From PALSA-1004 sp041483135 (GTDB taxonomy: Bacteria > Pseudomonadota > Gammaproteobacteria > Burkholderiales > SG8-41): 64,000 nucleotides of DNA. This document shows positions 31,604 through 39,493 of this stretch, piece by piece. A program made the translations under genes and the position numbers. The DNA lies in NCBI GenBank assembly GCA_041483135.1, contig JBGPFE010000005.1, forward strand, positions 62,001 through 126,000, written 5' to 3'. The notes under the pieces are model-generated. The model ran no database searches. It was not told where the DNA came from and was given only the letters and a program-made list of their open reading frames with translations. Every line of letters begins with the position of its first letter. Position 1 is the stretch's first letter.

Positions 31604-31621
31604 GTTTTTGCGCTGCTATAA

Positions 31622-31687
31622 GGCGTGAGAGGTGCAGCGGGGAAAAAACGGGCCTGCAGGATTACGCCTCACGCCTGACTCCTCACG
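31622..31687. repeat. Heptad junction element D between ruvB and ruvA
   Basis: The right part 31664-31687 is ACGCCTC, ACGCCTG, ACTCCTC, ACG. A short degenerate left part (GGCGTGA, GAGGTGC at about 31622-31635) is its rough reverse complement. The ruvA stop TGA (31683-31685) lies inside the array. Confidence 0.7.
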
Positions 31688-32255
31688 ATTTTGCAAGCAG
31701 CTTCAGCGCTTGCCTTATGCCTTCGGCCACTGCCGCGCCGCCCGGCAGCTGCTTCACCGCCCACGCGGCTTCCTTGTCATTGTATCCCAGGGCCAGCAGC
31801 GCATTGAGGATGTCGCCGGTCTGCCCGCCGCCGGCGGCCGTGGCCGCAATCCTCACGTCGAGCTTGTCTTTCAGCTCGAGCAGCAGGCGCTCGGCGGTTT
31901 TTTTGCCGATGCCGGGGACCTTGGTAAGCCGTGCGCTGTCCTGGGCGCTCACCGCTTCGTAAAGATCGCTTACGCTCATGCCGCTCAGTACCGAAAGAGC
32001 CGTGCGTGCACCAACGCCGGAAATCTTGAGCAGCTGGCGGAACACGTGGCGTTCCTGTTCGCTCGAGAAGCCGTAGAGCTGGTGCGCGTCCTCGCGCACG
32101 ATCAGGTGGGTGAAAAGCGTGACGTCGTTGCCGGTCGCCGGCAATTGATAGAACGTGCTCATCGGCACGTTGATTTCGTAGCCGACGCCGTGCACGTCAA
32201 CGATTACCTGCGGCGGGTGTCTTTCTATCAGTTTGCCGCTGATCTTCCCGATCAA
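31683..32255 (-). CDS. ruvA: Holliday junction branch-migration protein RuvA
   Basis: The 190-residue protein starts MIGKISGKLIERHPPQVIVD (OB fold). Two helix-hairpin-helix motifs follow (LLKISGVGARTALSVLSGM and LTKVPGIGKKTAERLLLEL), then a C-terminal domain (ILNALLALGYNDKEA) that contacts RuvB. RuvA tetramers bind Holliday junctions. The start overlaps the ruvC stop by four bases. Confidence 0.97.
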   Translation of the reverse strand: MIGKISGKLIERHPPQVIVDVHGVGYEINVPMSTFYQLPATGNDVTLFTHLIVREDAHQLYGFSSEQERHVFRQLLKISGVGARTALSVLSGMSVSDLYEAVSAQDSARLTKVPGIGKKTAERLLLELKDKLDVRIAATAAGGGQTGDILNALLALGYNDKEAAWAVKQLPGGAAVAEGIRQALKLLAKS

Positions 32256-32821
32256 ATGAGCCTCCCGCGTTTCATGCGGTAACCCGCAGTCGCCAGTTTA
32301 CCGAGTCCCTGGCCGCCATGCGCATGGCAGATCGCACAGGCCAGCGCGTCGGCTGCATCGGGGCTGGGATCGCCCGTGAGCTTGAGCAAACGTTTGACCA
32401 TTTCCTGCACCTGGACCTTGGCGGCGTGGCCGTTGCCGACCACCGCCTGCTTGACCTGCAGCGCGGTGTATTCGCTGACCGGCAGTTCGTTCATCACGGC
32501 GGCGCAAACCGCGGTGCCGCGCGCCTGGCCGAGCGAGAGCGTCGATTGCGGGTTTTTGTTGACGAACACCTTCTCGATCGCTACCTGATCGGGCTTGGCG
32601 CCCGCAATCACTTCGTTGAGGCCATCGAGGATGGCCTTCAGGCGCAGCGCGAGAGCGCCGCCGGCAGGAGTTCTAATGCAGCCGCTGGTGACGTAACTCA
32701 GCCTGTTCCCCGTTTTATCGAGAACGCCGAACCCGGTGATCCGGAGTCCCGGATCGATGCCCAGAATGCGCGTTCGCGCATTGGGTGAGGCGTGAGGCGT
32801 GAGGCGTGAGGCGGAATTCAT
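32252..32821 (-). CDS. ruvC: Crossover junction endodeoxyribonuclease RuvC, with repeat-encoded N-terminal extension
   Basis: RuvC resolves Holliday junctions. The family core begins RILGIDPGLRITGFG with catalytic Asp23 here (Asp7 in E. coli), then IEKVFV with its Glu, and DAADALACAICH with the last Asp pair. The only in-frame ATG before the core is 32819-32821, which adds 16 residues (MNSASRLTPHASPNAR) encoded by the GTGAGGC heptad array. A rare start at CTG or ATT nearer the core is the alternative. The start overlaps the stop of the four-helix gene. Confidence 0.93.
   Translation of the reverse strand: MNSASRLTPHASPNARTRILGIDPGLRITGFGVLDKTGNRLSYVTSGCIRTPAGGALALRLKAILDGLNEVIAGAKPDQVAIEKVFVNKNPQSTLSLGQARGTAVCAAVMNELPVSEYTALQVKQAVVGNGHAAKVQVQEMVKRLLKLTGDPSPDAADALACAICHAHGGQGLGKLATAGYRMKRGRLI
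32785..32812. repeat. Heptad array E-left: four perfect GTGAGGC units
   Basis: Four identical copies occupy 32785-32812 within the ruvC 5' coding end. They form the left arm of a pair whose right arm (GCCTCAC units) lies at 33177-33197, on the other side of a complete gene. Confidence 0.95.
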
Positions 32822-33183
32822 CCGCGCGAGTCCGGTTTCCGATAGGACTTGATGAGCCCGCCGATCAAGCCAAAAACCCGATCTATCGTGGTTTCAATAT
32901 CGTCCGTTTCTTTTGAGTATCCCAGCTCTCGCGCCAAAACCAAATAGGTATCAAGCTCCGAGAGCGATCCTCTCGCAATCGTGAGAAATTGCAGCAACTC
33001 CCTTGTACTGTTGCGGCCCATGCCTTCAGCGATATTGGCTGGCACCGATACCGCAGCTCGCCGCATCTGACTGGTAAGCGCATAAAGCTCGCTCTGGGGA
33101 AAACCCTGAGTCAAACGATATATCGCCTTGACCAGAGATATTCCTTGCTGCCAAGCCAAGAGATCCTGGTGTTTTCGCCTCAC
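32818..33183 (-). CDS. Four-helix-bundle protein (S23/Avd-like)
   Basis: The 121-residue product (MRRKHQDLLAWQQGISLVK...) has the family pattern: LxVWQxxxxLV-like first helix, SQMRRAAVSVPANIAEGMGR in the middle, then FLTIARGSLSELDTYLVLARELGY and a final helix. Homologues occur as 23S rRNA intervening-sequence proteins, diversity-generating-retroelement Avd proteins and orphans. The GTG start (33181-33183) is the GTG of a GTGAGGC repeat unit, and the stop overlaps the ruvC start. The gene sits exactly between two inverted heptad arms, inside an otherwise conserved yebC-ruvC pair, so it looks inserted. No rRNA or reverse transcriptase is nearby. Confidence 0.85.
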   Translation of the reverse strand: MRRKHQDLLAWQQGISLVKAIYRLTQGFPQSELYALTSQMRRAAVSVPANIAEGMGRNSTRELLQFLTIARGSLSELDTYLVLARELGYSKETDDIETTIDRVFGLIGGLIKSYRKPDSRG

Positions 33184-33197
33184 GCCTCACGCCTCAC
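33177..33197. repeat. Heptad array E-right: three perfect GCCTCAC units
   Basis: Three identical units (33177-33197) are the exact reverse complement of the GTGAGGC units at 32785-32812. The array provides the yebC stop codon (TGA, 33194-33196) and the start codon of the four-helix gene. Confidence 0.95.
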
Positions 33198-33922
33198 GCA
33201 TTTTCAAGGATGGCCGTCGTATACACTTCCTGCACGTCGTCGACCGCCTCGAGCGCGTCGAGCAGCCGCTGCATGCGCGCTGCGTCGTCGCCCTTGAGTT
33301 CGTTCTCGACGGTCGGTTTCATCGTCACTTCGGCGAGTTCCGGCTTGAGGCCCACTTTTTCGAGCGCGGCCTTGACCTTCGAAAAATCGTTCGGCGCGGT
33401 GATCACTTCGATGCTGCCATCGTCGTTCGCGACGATATCTTCGGCGCCGGCATCGAGCGCGACCTCCATCAGCTTGTCCTCATTGGTGCCGGGCGCGAAC
33501 ACGAGCTGGCCGCAGTGCTTGAACAGGAACGCGACTGAGCCGTCGGTGCCGAGGTTGCCGCCGTTCTTGGCAAATGCGTGGCGCACGTCGGCGACAGTGC
33601 GCGTCTTGTTGTCGGTCATGCAATCGACGATCACCGCCGCGCCGCCGATGCCGTAGCCCTCGTAGCGGATTTCCTCGTAATTGACGCCGTCGAGTTCGCC
33701 GCTGCCGCGCTTGATCGCGCGTTCGACGTTGTCCTTCGGCATGTTGTTGTCGTACGCCTTGTCGACCGCCAGCCGCAGGCGTGCATTGGCATTGGGATCG
33801 CCGCCGCCCAGGCGCGCCGCAACGGTGATTTCCTTGATCAGGCGAGTGAATATCTTGCCGCGCTTCGCATCCTGCCGTCCCTTGCGATGCTGGATGTTTG
33901 CCCACTTGCTGTGACCCGCCAT
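33194..33922 (-). CDS. yebC: YebC/TACO1-family protein (translation-associated or transcriptional regulator)
   Basis: At 242 residues, starting MAGHSKWANIQHRKGRQDAKRGKIFT, this is a standard YebC. DNNMPKDNVERAIKRGSGE and GGAAVIVDCMTDNKTRTVADVRHAFAK match the family. Homologues bind DNA near ruvC-type promoters or help ribosomes through proline-rich stretches. It is first in the leftward yebC-ruvCAB run, and its stop codon falls in the heptad array. Confidence 0.95.
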   Translation of the reverse strand: MAGHSKWANIQHRKGRQDAKRGKIFTRLIKEITVAARLGGGDPNANARLRLAVDKAYDNNMPKDNVERAIKRGSGELDGVNYEEIRYEGYGIGGAAVIVDCMTDNKTRTVADVRHAFAKNGGNLGTDGSVAFLFKHCGQLVFAPGTNEDKLMEVALDAGAEDIVANDDGSIEVITAPNDFSKVKAALEKVGLKPELAEVTMKPTVENELKGDDAARMQRLLDALEAVDDVQEVYTTAILENA

Positions 33923-34105
33923 CTTCGCCCTCGAAAAACCGCCAGGAGTTCAAATACCGCGCTGATATAATTGAAATTTTATCACAGCGCCTGCCGAGTT
34001 CCCCATGCCCGGCCCGTTCCCGAACGCAATATCCGGCTCTGAAATTGCGCTGCCGCCAGCGCCCGCTCCCTGGCGTTGCGCGCCGGCGTTGACGTACCTG
34101 CCGTG

Positions 34106-35053
34106 ATGACTGCATCCGGCGGCGCCGGTGCGCGCAATGCCTACATCGGCGTTGCGTGCGTCCTCATCGGCTCGATTGGCTTCTCAGGCAAGACGGTCAT
34201 CATCAAGCTCGCATATCAGTACGACGTCGACGTAATGACGCTGCTGGCGCTGCGCATGCTGTTCGCGCTGCCGTTCTTTCTCGCGATGGCATGGTGGGCG
34301 GGCGGCGGAACGACGCAAATGGAGAAGCGTGACTGGCTCGCGATCATCGGGCTCGGCTTTATCGGTTACTACCTTGGCAGTTATCTCGACTTCGCGGGGC
34401 TGCAATACATCTCGGCGGGACTCGGGCGGCTCATCCTCTACCTCTACCCCACGCTGGTGTTGCTGCTCTCGGCGTTGTTCCTGAAGCAGGCTATCCAGGC
34501 ACGGCACCTCGCGTCGCTCGCCCTCTCTTACCTCGGCATTGCGCTGGTATTTCACCACGAGATAGGGATCGGCGAGAACCTGCCGCAGATGGCGCTCGGC
34601 GCGGCGCTCGTGTTCGCAGGCGCGGTGACCTACGCGATCTACCTGATTGCCGGCAGCCGCATCGTCGTGAAACTCGGCTCGATGCGGTTCACTGCTTACG
34701 CTTCGCTCTCGGCTACATGCTTCGTGATCGCGCACTTCATGCTCACGCACGGCCCCGGGCGGCTGGCGGTTGCGCATGAGATCTACTGGCTCACGCTCGT
34801 GATGGCGGTGTTTTCGACGGTGCTGCCGCTATGGCTGATGGCGGAAGGACTGAAGCGGATCGGCGCGAATCAGGCGGCGCTCGTCGCCTGCATCGGCCCG
34901 ATCTCGACCATCCTGCTCGCGCATGTCTTCCTCGACGAGCCCGTCACCGCCATTCAGCTCGCGGGCGCCACGCTGGTGCTCGCCGGCGTGATGATCATCA
35001 GCCTCAAGCCGCAAGCCGCGGCGCAAACCGCTGCCATGCCAAATAATCAGTAA
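34106..35053 (+). CDS. EamA/DMT-family transporter
   Basis: From the ATG at 34106 the protein has 315 residues and about ten membrane helices in two EamA halves (YIGVACVLIGSIGFSGKTVII at the start; LVACIGPISTILLAHVFLDEP near the end of the second). Such proteins export small metabolites or amino acids. An in-frame TTG at 34076 is a possible earlier start. The gene is convergent with the cupin gene and overlaps its end by 7 bp. Confidence 0.85.
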   Translation: MTASGGAGARNAYIGVACVLIGSIGFSGKTVIIKLAYQYDVDVMTLLALRMLFALPFFLAMAWWAGGGTTQMEKRDWLAIIGLGFIGYYLGSYLDFAGLQYISAGLGRLILYLYPTLVLLLSALFLKQAIQARHLASLALSYLGIALVFHHEIGIGENLPQMALGAALVFAGAVTYAIYLIAGSRIVVKLGSMRFTAYASLSATCFVIAHFMLTHGPGRLAVAHEIYWLTLVMAVFSTVLPLWLMAEGLKRIGANQAALVACIGPISTILLAHVFLDEPVTAIQLAGATLVLAGVMIISLKPQAAAQTAAMPNNQ

Positions 35054-35523
35054 GACGTGCCGTCCTTGTGGAAAAACTTGCGGCCGCCCGCGGTAGCGCG
35101 CGCTTCGAGGTCGTCGTCGGGATAAGTAACCACATCGCCAGCCGCCCGGTCGCCGACCTCGAGATAAACCGCATCCCGGTTGGCACGATTGACGAGGCAA
35201 TGTCCGTCGGCTTTGCCGGCTGGAAACCCGGCTGCCATGCCGGCAGTCAGCAATTGCTCGCCGGCGTCGGTCACCAGCACGAGTTCGCCGCTCAGCATGT
35301 AGATGAATTCGTCCTCGTGCGTATGCCAGTGACGCAGTGCCGATGCGGCTCCCGGCTTGATCGTCGTCAGGTTGACGCCGAAGTTTTTCAGCCCGAGCGC
35401 GTCCCCCAGACGCTGCTTGCTGCGTCCTGCGACGCGTGGTTTGAGATGGTCGGGATAATTCGAGCCGGCCTTCGCCCCAACCGTTGCCGGGTCGATTGCC
35501 GGCCGCTTGATATCCTGGTGCAT
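35047..35523 (-). CDS. Cupin-domain protein
   Basis: The ATG 35521-35523 has AAAGGAC upstream on its strand, giving 158 residues. The metal-site motifs are HWHTHEDEFIYMLSGELVLV (cupin box 1) and FPAGKADGHCLVN (box 2). The extended N-terminus LGLKNFGVNLTTIKPG is as in small sugar- or acid-binding cupins. The function is unknown; stand-alone cupins of this type often act as isomerases or dioxygenases. Confidence 0.8.
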   Translation of the reverse strand: MHQDIKRPAIDPATVGAKAGSNYPDHLKPRVAGRSKQRLGDALGLKNFGVNLTTIKPGAASALRHWHTHEDEFIYMLSGELVLVTDAGEQLLTAGMAAGFPAGKADGHCLVNRANRDAVYLEVGDRAAGDVVTYPDDDLEARATAGGRKFFHKDGTSY

Positions 35524-35612
35524 GGCTTGTCCTTTCGGGCAGAAGCGGTTACAGGCCGTACCGGGCCAACGATTCCGGAAGACCGGAATGCGGCCTGGCA
35601 TCGTCCGCAATG

Positions 35613-36062
35613 CTAACGCGGCTTGCGTTTCAGCAAGAAGGCCTGGACGCCCTCCTGCACCACTTCCCCGCGCTGGTTCACCACCTGCAGCTGGCGCTTC
35701 ATCACGCCCCGTTCCGCGTGCGACGTCTCGCGCTTCTCCAGCACCTTGATCCGCGCATGGATGGTGTCGCCCGGCTTGACGGGCTTGGTGAACTTCAAGC
35801 TATCGAAGCCGAGAAACGCAATCAGGGTATCGTCGTACAGATGAAGCTGGAACAGCAAACCCGCAGCGATGGCGTAAACGAGCGGGCCGTGAGCGATGCG
35901 TCCGCCAAACTGTGTCTGCTTGCAAAACTCCTCATCGATATGCAGCGGATTGTAGTCGCCCGACAAGCCGGCAAACATCACGATATCGGCCTCGGTGACG
36001 GTACGCGCGGAGCTTTTGAATTCCGCGTCGACCTGCCATTCTTCCCAGTACATGCCAGTCAT
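35613..36062 (-). CDS. MaoC-family (R)-specific enoyl-CoA hydratase-like protein
   Basis: The 149-residue hot-dog protein contains TEADIVMFAGLSGDYNPLHIDEEFC, with Asp36, Asn38 and His41 in the hydratase-2 motif. IAHGPLVYAIAAGLLFQ matches the second family block. It adds water across an enoyl-CoA double bond. It is the last gene of a leftward CoA-metabolism run (racemase-like, CitE-like, acyl-CoA dehydrogenase, CoA-transferase, MaoC), separated from the CoA-transferase gene by a repeat element. Confidence 0.85.
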   Translation of the reverse strand: MTGMYWEEWQVDAEFKSSARTVTEADIVMFAGLSGDYNPLHIDEEFCKQTQFGGRIAHGPLVYAIAAGLLFQLHLYDDTLIAFLGFDSLKFTKPVKPGDTIHARIKVLEKRETSHAERGVMKRQLQVVNQRGEVVQEGVQAFLLKRKPR

Positions 36063-36085
36063 ATGAGACTTCCTTTAGGTAATGA

Positions 36086-36188
36086 GTGAATGGGTGAATG
36101 GGTGAACACCCCCACCCTAGCCCTCCCCCTTGGCTAAGAGGGAGGGAACTCTTCACTCCTTCACTCCTTCACTCCTTCACTCCTTCAC
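36086..36188. repeat. Octad junction element F with a central palindrome
   Basis: Left arm 36086-36107 repeats GTGAATGG with 8-bp period. Right arm 36152-36188 repeats TTCACTCC at least four times with 8-bp period. The reverse complement of the right unit is GGAGTGAA, close to the left one. Between them, 36108-36147 is a C-rich/G-rich palindrome (CCCTCCCCC ... GAGGGAGGG, with TAGCC and GGCTA) that resembles REP-type intergenic palindromes of proteobacteria. Confidence 0.85.
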
Positions 36189-36196
36189 ACCAACAA

Positions 36197-37387
36197 CTAT
36201 TTGATCGCGCCTTGCTGGCGCAGGCCCGCGATCTGGTCCGCAGTAAGGCCGAGCAGTTTTCCCAGCACAGCGTCAGTATGTTCACCAAGCCGCGGCGCCG
36301 GTTTGGAAATGGTGCCCGACATGCCCGACATCTTGATCGGGTTACCGGGCAGCCGCACCTTGCCGACATCGGGATGGTCGTACTCGACGATCATTTCACG
36401 CTCGGCGACCGGCGGTTCGGCGAACGCGCCGTCGAGATTGTTGACCGGGGCGGCGGGCACTTCGGCGGCACGCAGCCGTGCCAGCCAGTCCGCTACCGTC
36501 CGGGTGCGGAAAATACGCTCCAGATAAGGCACCAGGACTGCCCGGTTCTCCACGCGCAGCGCATTGGTCGAAAACCGCGGATCGTCAGCCAGCGCAGGTT
36601 CTTCGAGCACGCCGCAGAGCTTGCGCCAGAACCCTTCCTGCCGGGTGGCGACGACGACGTAACCATCCCTGGTTGCGAAAGCCTGCCAGGGCACCGTGTA
36701 GTCATGGGCCGAGCCGGGTGGCTGCGGCACCTCGCCATTGGTCAACCACATGGTGCCCATGTAACCGAGCAGGTTGAGCATCGCGTCGAACATCGACAGC
36801 TCCACATTGCGTCCTTTGCCGGTGCGCTCGCGGTCGTACAGCGCGGCAAGTATCGCCTTGCAGGAGAAAATACCACCGCTCATGTCGGCCAGGGGTATGC
36901 CCACGCGGACCGGGGGCCGTCCCGGTTCCCCGGTGATAGCCATGTAGCCGCTGATGGCCTGAATGATGATGTCGAGCGCGGGGTAATCCTTGTACGCGCC
37001 CGCGGCGCCGAAACCGGTGACCGAGCACTGAATAATGCGCGGATTGATCCGGCTCAATGTCGCATAGTCGATCTGCAGGCGCTCGAGCACGCCGGGCCGG
37101 AAATTATCGATCACGACATCGGAAATTTTCACCAACTCGTAAAAAACGTTGCGGCCCGCCTCGGTCTTGAGGTTGATCACGATGCTCTGCTTGTTGCGGT
37201 TGAGCGTCAGGAACAGCCCGCTCAGGCCGCGATAGGGAGCGACTGAGGGATTGCGGCCCAGATCGCCTTCCGGCGTTTCCACCTTGATTACCTCGGCGCC
37301 CAGGTCGGAGAGCACCTGGCTGCCGTAAGTGCCGGCGATGATCTGGCCCAGCTCCAGTATCCTCACGCCCTCGAGCGGATGCGACAT
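36197..37387 (-). CDS. CaiB/BaiF (family III) CoA-transferase
   Basis: The 396-residue protein begins MSHPLEGVRILELGQIIAGTYGSQVLSDLGAEVIKVE and has TLNRNKQSIVINLKT. Asp168 in PLADMSGG is the likely nucleophile. It is clearly distinct from the family member at 3068-4270, with about the same length. It lies 12 bp after an acyl-CoA dehydrogenase gene, which fits activation of a carboxylic acid followed by dehydrogenation, hydration (MaoC) and cleavage (CitE-like). Confidence 0.9.
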   Translation of the reverse strand: MSHPLEGVRILELGQIIAGTYGSQVLSDLGAEVIKVETPEGDLGRNPSVAPYRGLSGLFLTLNRNKQSIVINLKTEAGRNVFYELVKISDVVIDNFRPGVLERLQIDYATLSRINPRIIQCSVTGFGAAGAYKDYPALDIIIQAISGYMAITGEPGRPPVRVGIPLADMSGGIFSCKAILAALYDRERTGKGRNVELSMFDAMLNLLGYMGTMWLTNGEVPQPPGSAHDYTVPWQAFATRDGYVVVATRQEGFWRKLCGVLEEPALADDPRFSTNALRVENRAVLVPYLERIFRTRTVADWLARLRAAEVPAAPVNNLDGAFAEPPVAEREMIVEYDHPDVGKVRLPGNPIKMSGMSGTISKPAPRLGEHTDAVLGKLLGLTADQIAGLRQQGAIK

Positions 37388-37399
37388 CCCGTTTCTCCG

Positions 37400-38542
37400 T
37401 TACAGCCCGAGGCCGCGCGCGATGATGTTGCGCTGGATCTCCGAGGTGCCGGCGCCGATGGTGGCCAGGCGCGAGTCGCGGAAGAAGCGCTGCATCGGAT
37501 ATTCCATGCAGTAACCGTAACCGCCGAGAATCTGCAACCCCATGTCGGACACTGCCTTGTACGTCTCGCCGGTGTAGAGCTTCAGCACCGCCGCATCATG
37601 ACGCGTGGCTTTTCCCTCGGACATCAACCACGCAAACCGGTAGACCAGCGTGCGCGAGATGTCGAGCATCATCTTCATGTCGGCCAGCTTGTGGGATATC
37701 GCCTGGAATTTTCCGATCGGCCGCCCGAACTGCTGGCGGTTCTTGGCGTACTCGAGCGCGTACTCGAAGGCCGCCGCAGCCGCGCCGGTGCGGGCCGCGG
37801 AAAGACACAGCCGTTCATACCAGAGATAGGAATCGACGGCTTCCCAGCCGTGATCCACTTGACCGAGTACTGCCGTAGCCGGCACTTTCACTTCGTTGTA
37901 AAAGACCTGCGTGGTGCCGATCGCGCGCTGGCCGAGCGTCTTGATCTTGCGCACCTCGATGCCGGGCAGCCGGGTGTCGACCAGGAAATTGGTGATGCCT
38001 TGCTGCTGCCTGGCGCCCGTGGATGTGCGCGTGACCAGCAGGCAGTAGTCGCTGATGTCCATGCCCGAAGTGAAGACTTTCTGCCCGTTGATCACATACC
38101 CGCCGTCAACGACTGTCGCTTTGGTCGCCAAAGCCGCGGCGTCGGAGCCGGAGTGCGGCTCGGTCAGGCCGAAGCAGAACGACAGTTCTCCGCGCACTAC
38201 CTTGGGCAGCATGGCTTCCCGTTGCTCACGCGTGCCGTGCTTCATTACCGCATAACCGCCGTAGGTCAGCGTGCGAAACAGCCACATCGCGAGTTCTTCA
38301 AAATGCCGGCCGGCCTCCTCCAGCAGGATCGCCAGATCAATCGCCGAGCCACCGGTGCCGCCGTGCTCGACCGGCAGGATCAGGCCGAACCAGCCGTGTT
38401 TCGCCAGCGCCTGGTATGCCTCGCGCGGCGGGCGCGCCTCGTTGTCGCAACTCTCGGCGTACTCCGGCGGGCACACCTCATCCAACAGCTCGTTGAGGTG
38501 GCTGCGCAGGGTTTCCTGATCGGGAGTAAAAGAGAAATCCAT
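37400..38542 (-). CDS. Acyl-CoA dehydrogenase
   Basis: The 380-residue flavoprotein has the standard helical N-terminal domain, SFCFGLTEPHSGSDAAAL in the middle domain, and LGGYGYCMEYPMQRFFRDSRL plus GAGTSEIQRNII at the C-terminus. GAGTSE, in place of EGT, is the pattern of isovaleryl-CoA- and CaiA-like enzymes, whose catalytic Glu sits elsewhere. It removes two hydrogens from an acyl-CoA and passes electrons to ETF. It is part of the leftward five-gene run. Confidence 0.92.
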   Translation of the reverse strand: MDFSFTPDQETLRSHLNELLDEVCPPEYAESCDNEARPPREAYQALAKHGWFGLILPVEHGGTGGSAIDLAILLEEAGRHFEELAMWLFRTLTYGGYAVMKHGTREQREAMLPKVVRGELSFCFGLTEPHSGSDAAALATKATVVDGGYVINGQKVFTSGMDISDYCLLVTRTSTGARQQQGITNFLVDTRLPGIEVRKIKTLGQRAIGTTQVFYNEVKVPATAVLGQVDHGWEAVDSYLWYERLCLSAARTGAAAAAFEYALEYAKNRQQFGRPIGKFQAISHKLADMKMMLDISRTLVYRFAWLMSEGKATRHDAAVLKLYTGETYKAVSDMGLQILGGYGYCMEYPMQRFFRDSRLATIGAGTSEIQRNIIARGLGL

Positions 38543-38554
38543 CGCGGGGCACCG

Positions 38555-39451
38555 TCACCGATCGAGTTTCGCCAGTTCCAGGACGCGCCTGGCGCGCTGA
38601 TACATGGCGTAGTCGACCAGCTTGCCGTCCACCGTGATGGCGGCGGTACCGGTTTTTTCCACGGCCTCGAATTCCGTCACCACTTTCTTGTAATAAGCGA
38701 TCTCCGCCTCAGGCACGGCATAGGCCTGCCGCACCGGCGCGATCTGTTTGGGATGGATCACCGTGCGGCCGATGTAGCCGAGGCGCGCGGACAGCCTGGA
38801 GTCCTGTATCAGGCCCGCCTCGTCGTTCAGATCGCTGAACACGCCGTCCAGCGGAAAAATGCTGTTCCCGGCCGCACGCGTGTCGAGGAGCACCTTGGAG
38901 CGGGCATACAACAATTCCGTGCCCTCGATCGACCAGCTGCAGCCCAGATCGGTCTGCAGATCGCCGTCCCTCGCGCCACCGATGCAGGTACCGGCAACGC
39001 GCGCCGACGCCTTGATGAGATCGAGGCAACGATACACGCCCAGGGCGGTCTCGAGCATCAGAACGATGTCGACAGCGCCCGCTTTCATCTGGTGCGCGGC
39101 CTCGTGCCGGTCCAGGGCGGCAACCGTGTTCCGTACTTCCTCCACGCTCTCCGCCTTGGGCAGGAAAACCGCATCCAGGCCCGGTCGCACTACCGCCGCC
39201 AGGTCGTCGGCAAGCAGCCCGGTGGAAGACGCGTTCGTCCGCACGAAAATGGCCGGCCCGCGACGCGCTGCTCCCGCGGCAGCGACACCGTCGATCACCT
39301 TTGCGACGAGCGCGCGGGCTTCCGCCTTGGAAGCAATCGGCACGGAATCCTCCAGATCGAGAATGACGGCATCGGCGTCGCTTGCCACGGCCTTGGTCAT
39401 GACACGCTCCTTGTTTCCCGGCGCAAACAAGGCTGTTCGGACTGGCTTCAC
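38555..39451 (-). CDS. CitE/HpcH/HpaI-family C-C lyase (citrate lyase beta-like)
   Basis: The 298-residue TIM-barrel protein starts MKPVRTALFAPGNKERVMTKAVASDADAVILDLEDSV. Arg in IFVRTNA, the metal Glu in LMLETALGV and an Asp in ARDGDLQTDLG are family features. Members cleave citramalyl-, malyl- or methylmalyl-CoA. Between a dehydrogenase and a racemase-like gene it probably cleaves a beta-hydroxyacyl-CoA formed by the MaoC protein. Confidence 0.88.
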   Translation of the reverse strand: MKPVRTALFAPGNKERVMTKAVASDADAVILDLEDSVPIASKAEARALVAKVIDGVAAAGAARRGPAIFVRTNASSTGLLADDLAAVVRPGLDAVFLPKAESVEEVRNTVAALDRHEAAHQMKAGAVDIVLMLETALGVYRCLDLIKASARVAGTCIGGARDGDLQTDLGCSWSIEGTELLYARSKVLLDTRAAGNSIFPLDGVFSDLNDEAGLIQDSRLSARLGYIGRTVIHPKQIAPVRQAYAVPEAEIAYYKKVVTEFEAVEKTGTAAITVDGKLVDYAMYQRARRVLELAKLDR

Positions 39452-39493
39452 GGAACCGTCTCCTTCAACTTGTCACTGCCGGGTCGGCCGCGC

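Noticed and set aside
32818..33183. Diversity-generating retroelement because of the Avd-like protein
   Set aside because: No reverse transcriptase, template repeat or variable repeat is seen in the surrounding sequence.
25030..33197. CRISPR array
   Set aside because: The tandem repeats have 7-bp units with no spacers, and no cas genes are present.
37400..38542. Acyl-CoA dehydrogenase inactivated by loss of the catalytic Glu in the EGT motif
   Set aside because: The GAGTSE form is normal in isovaleryl- and CaiA-like members, which use a Glu at another position.
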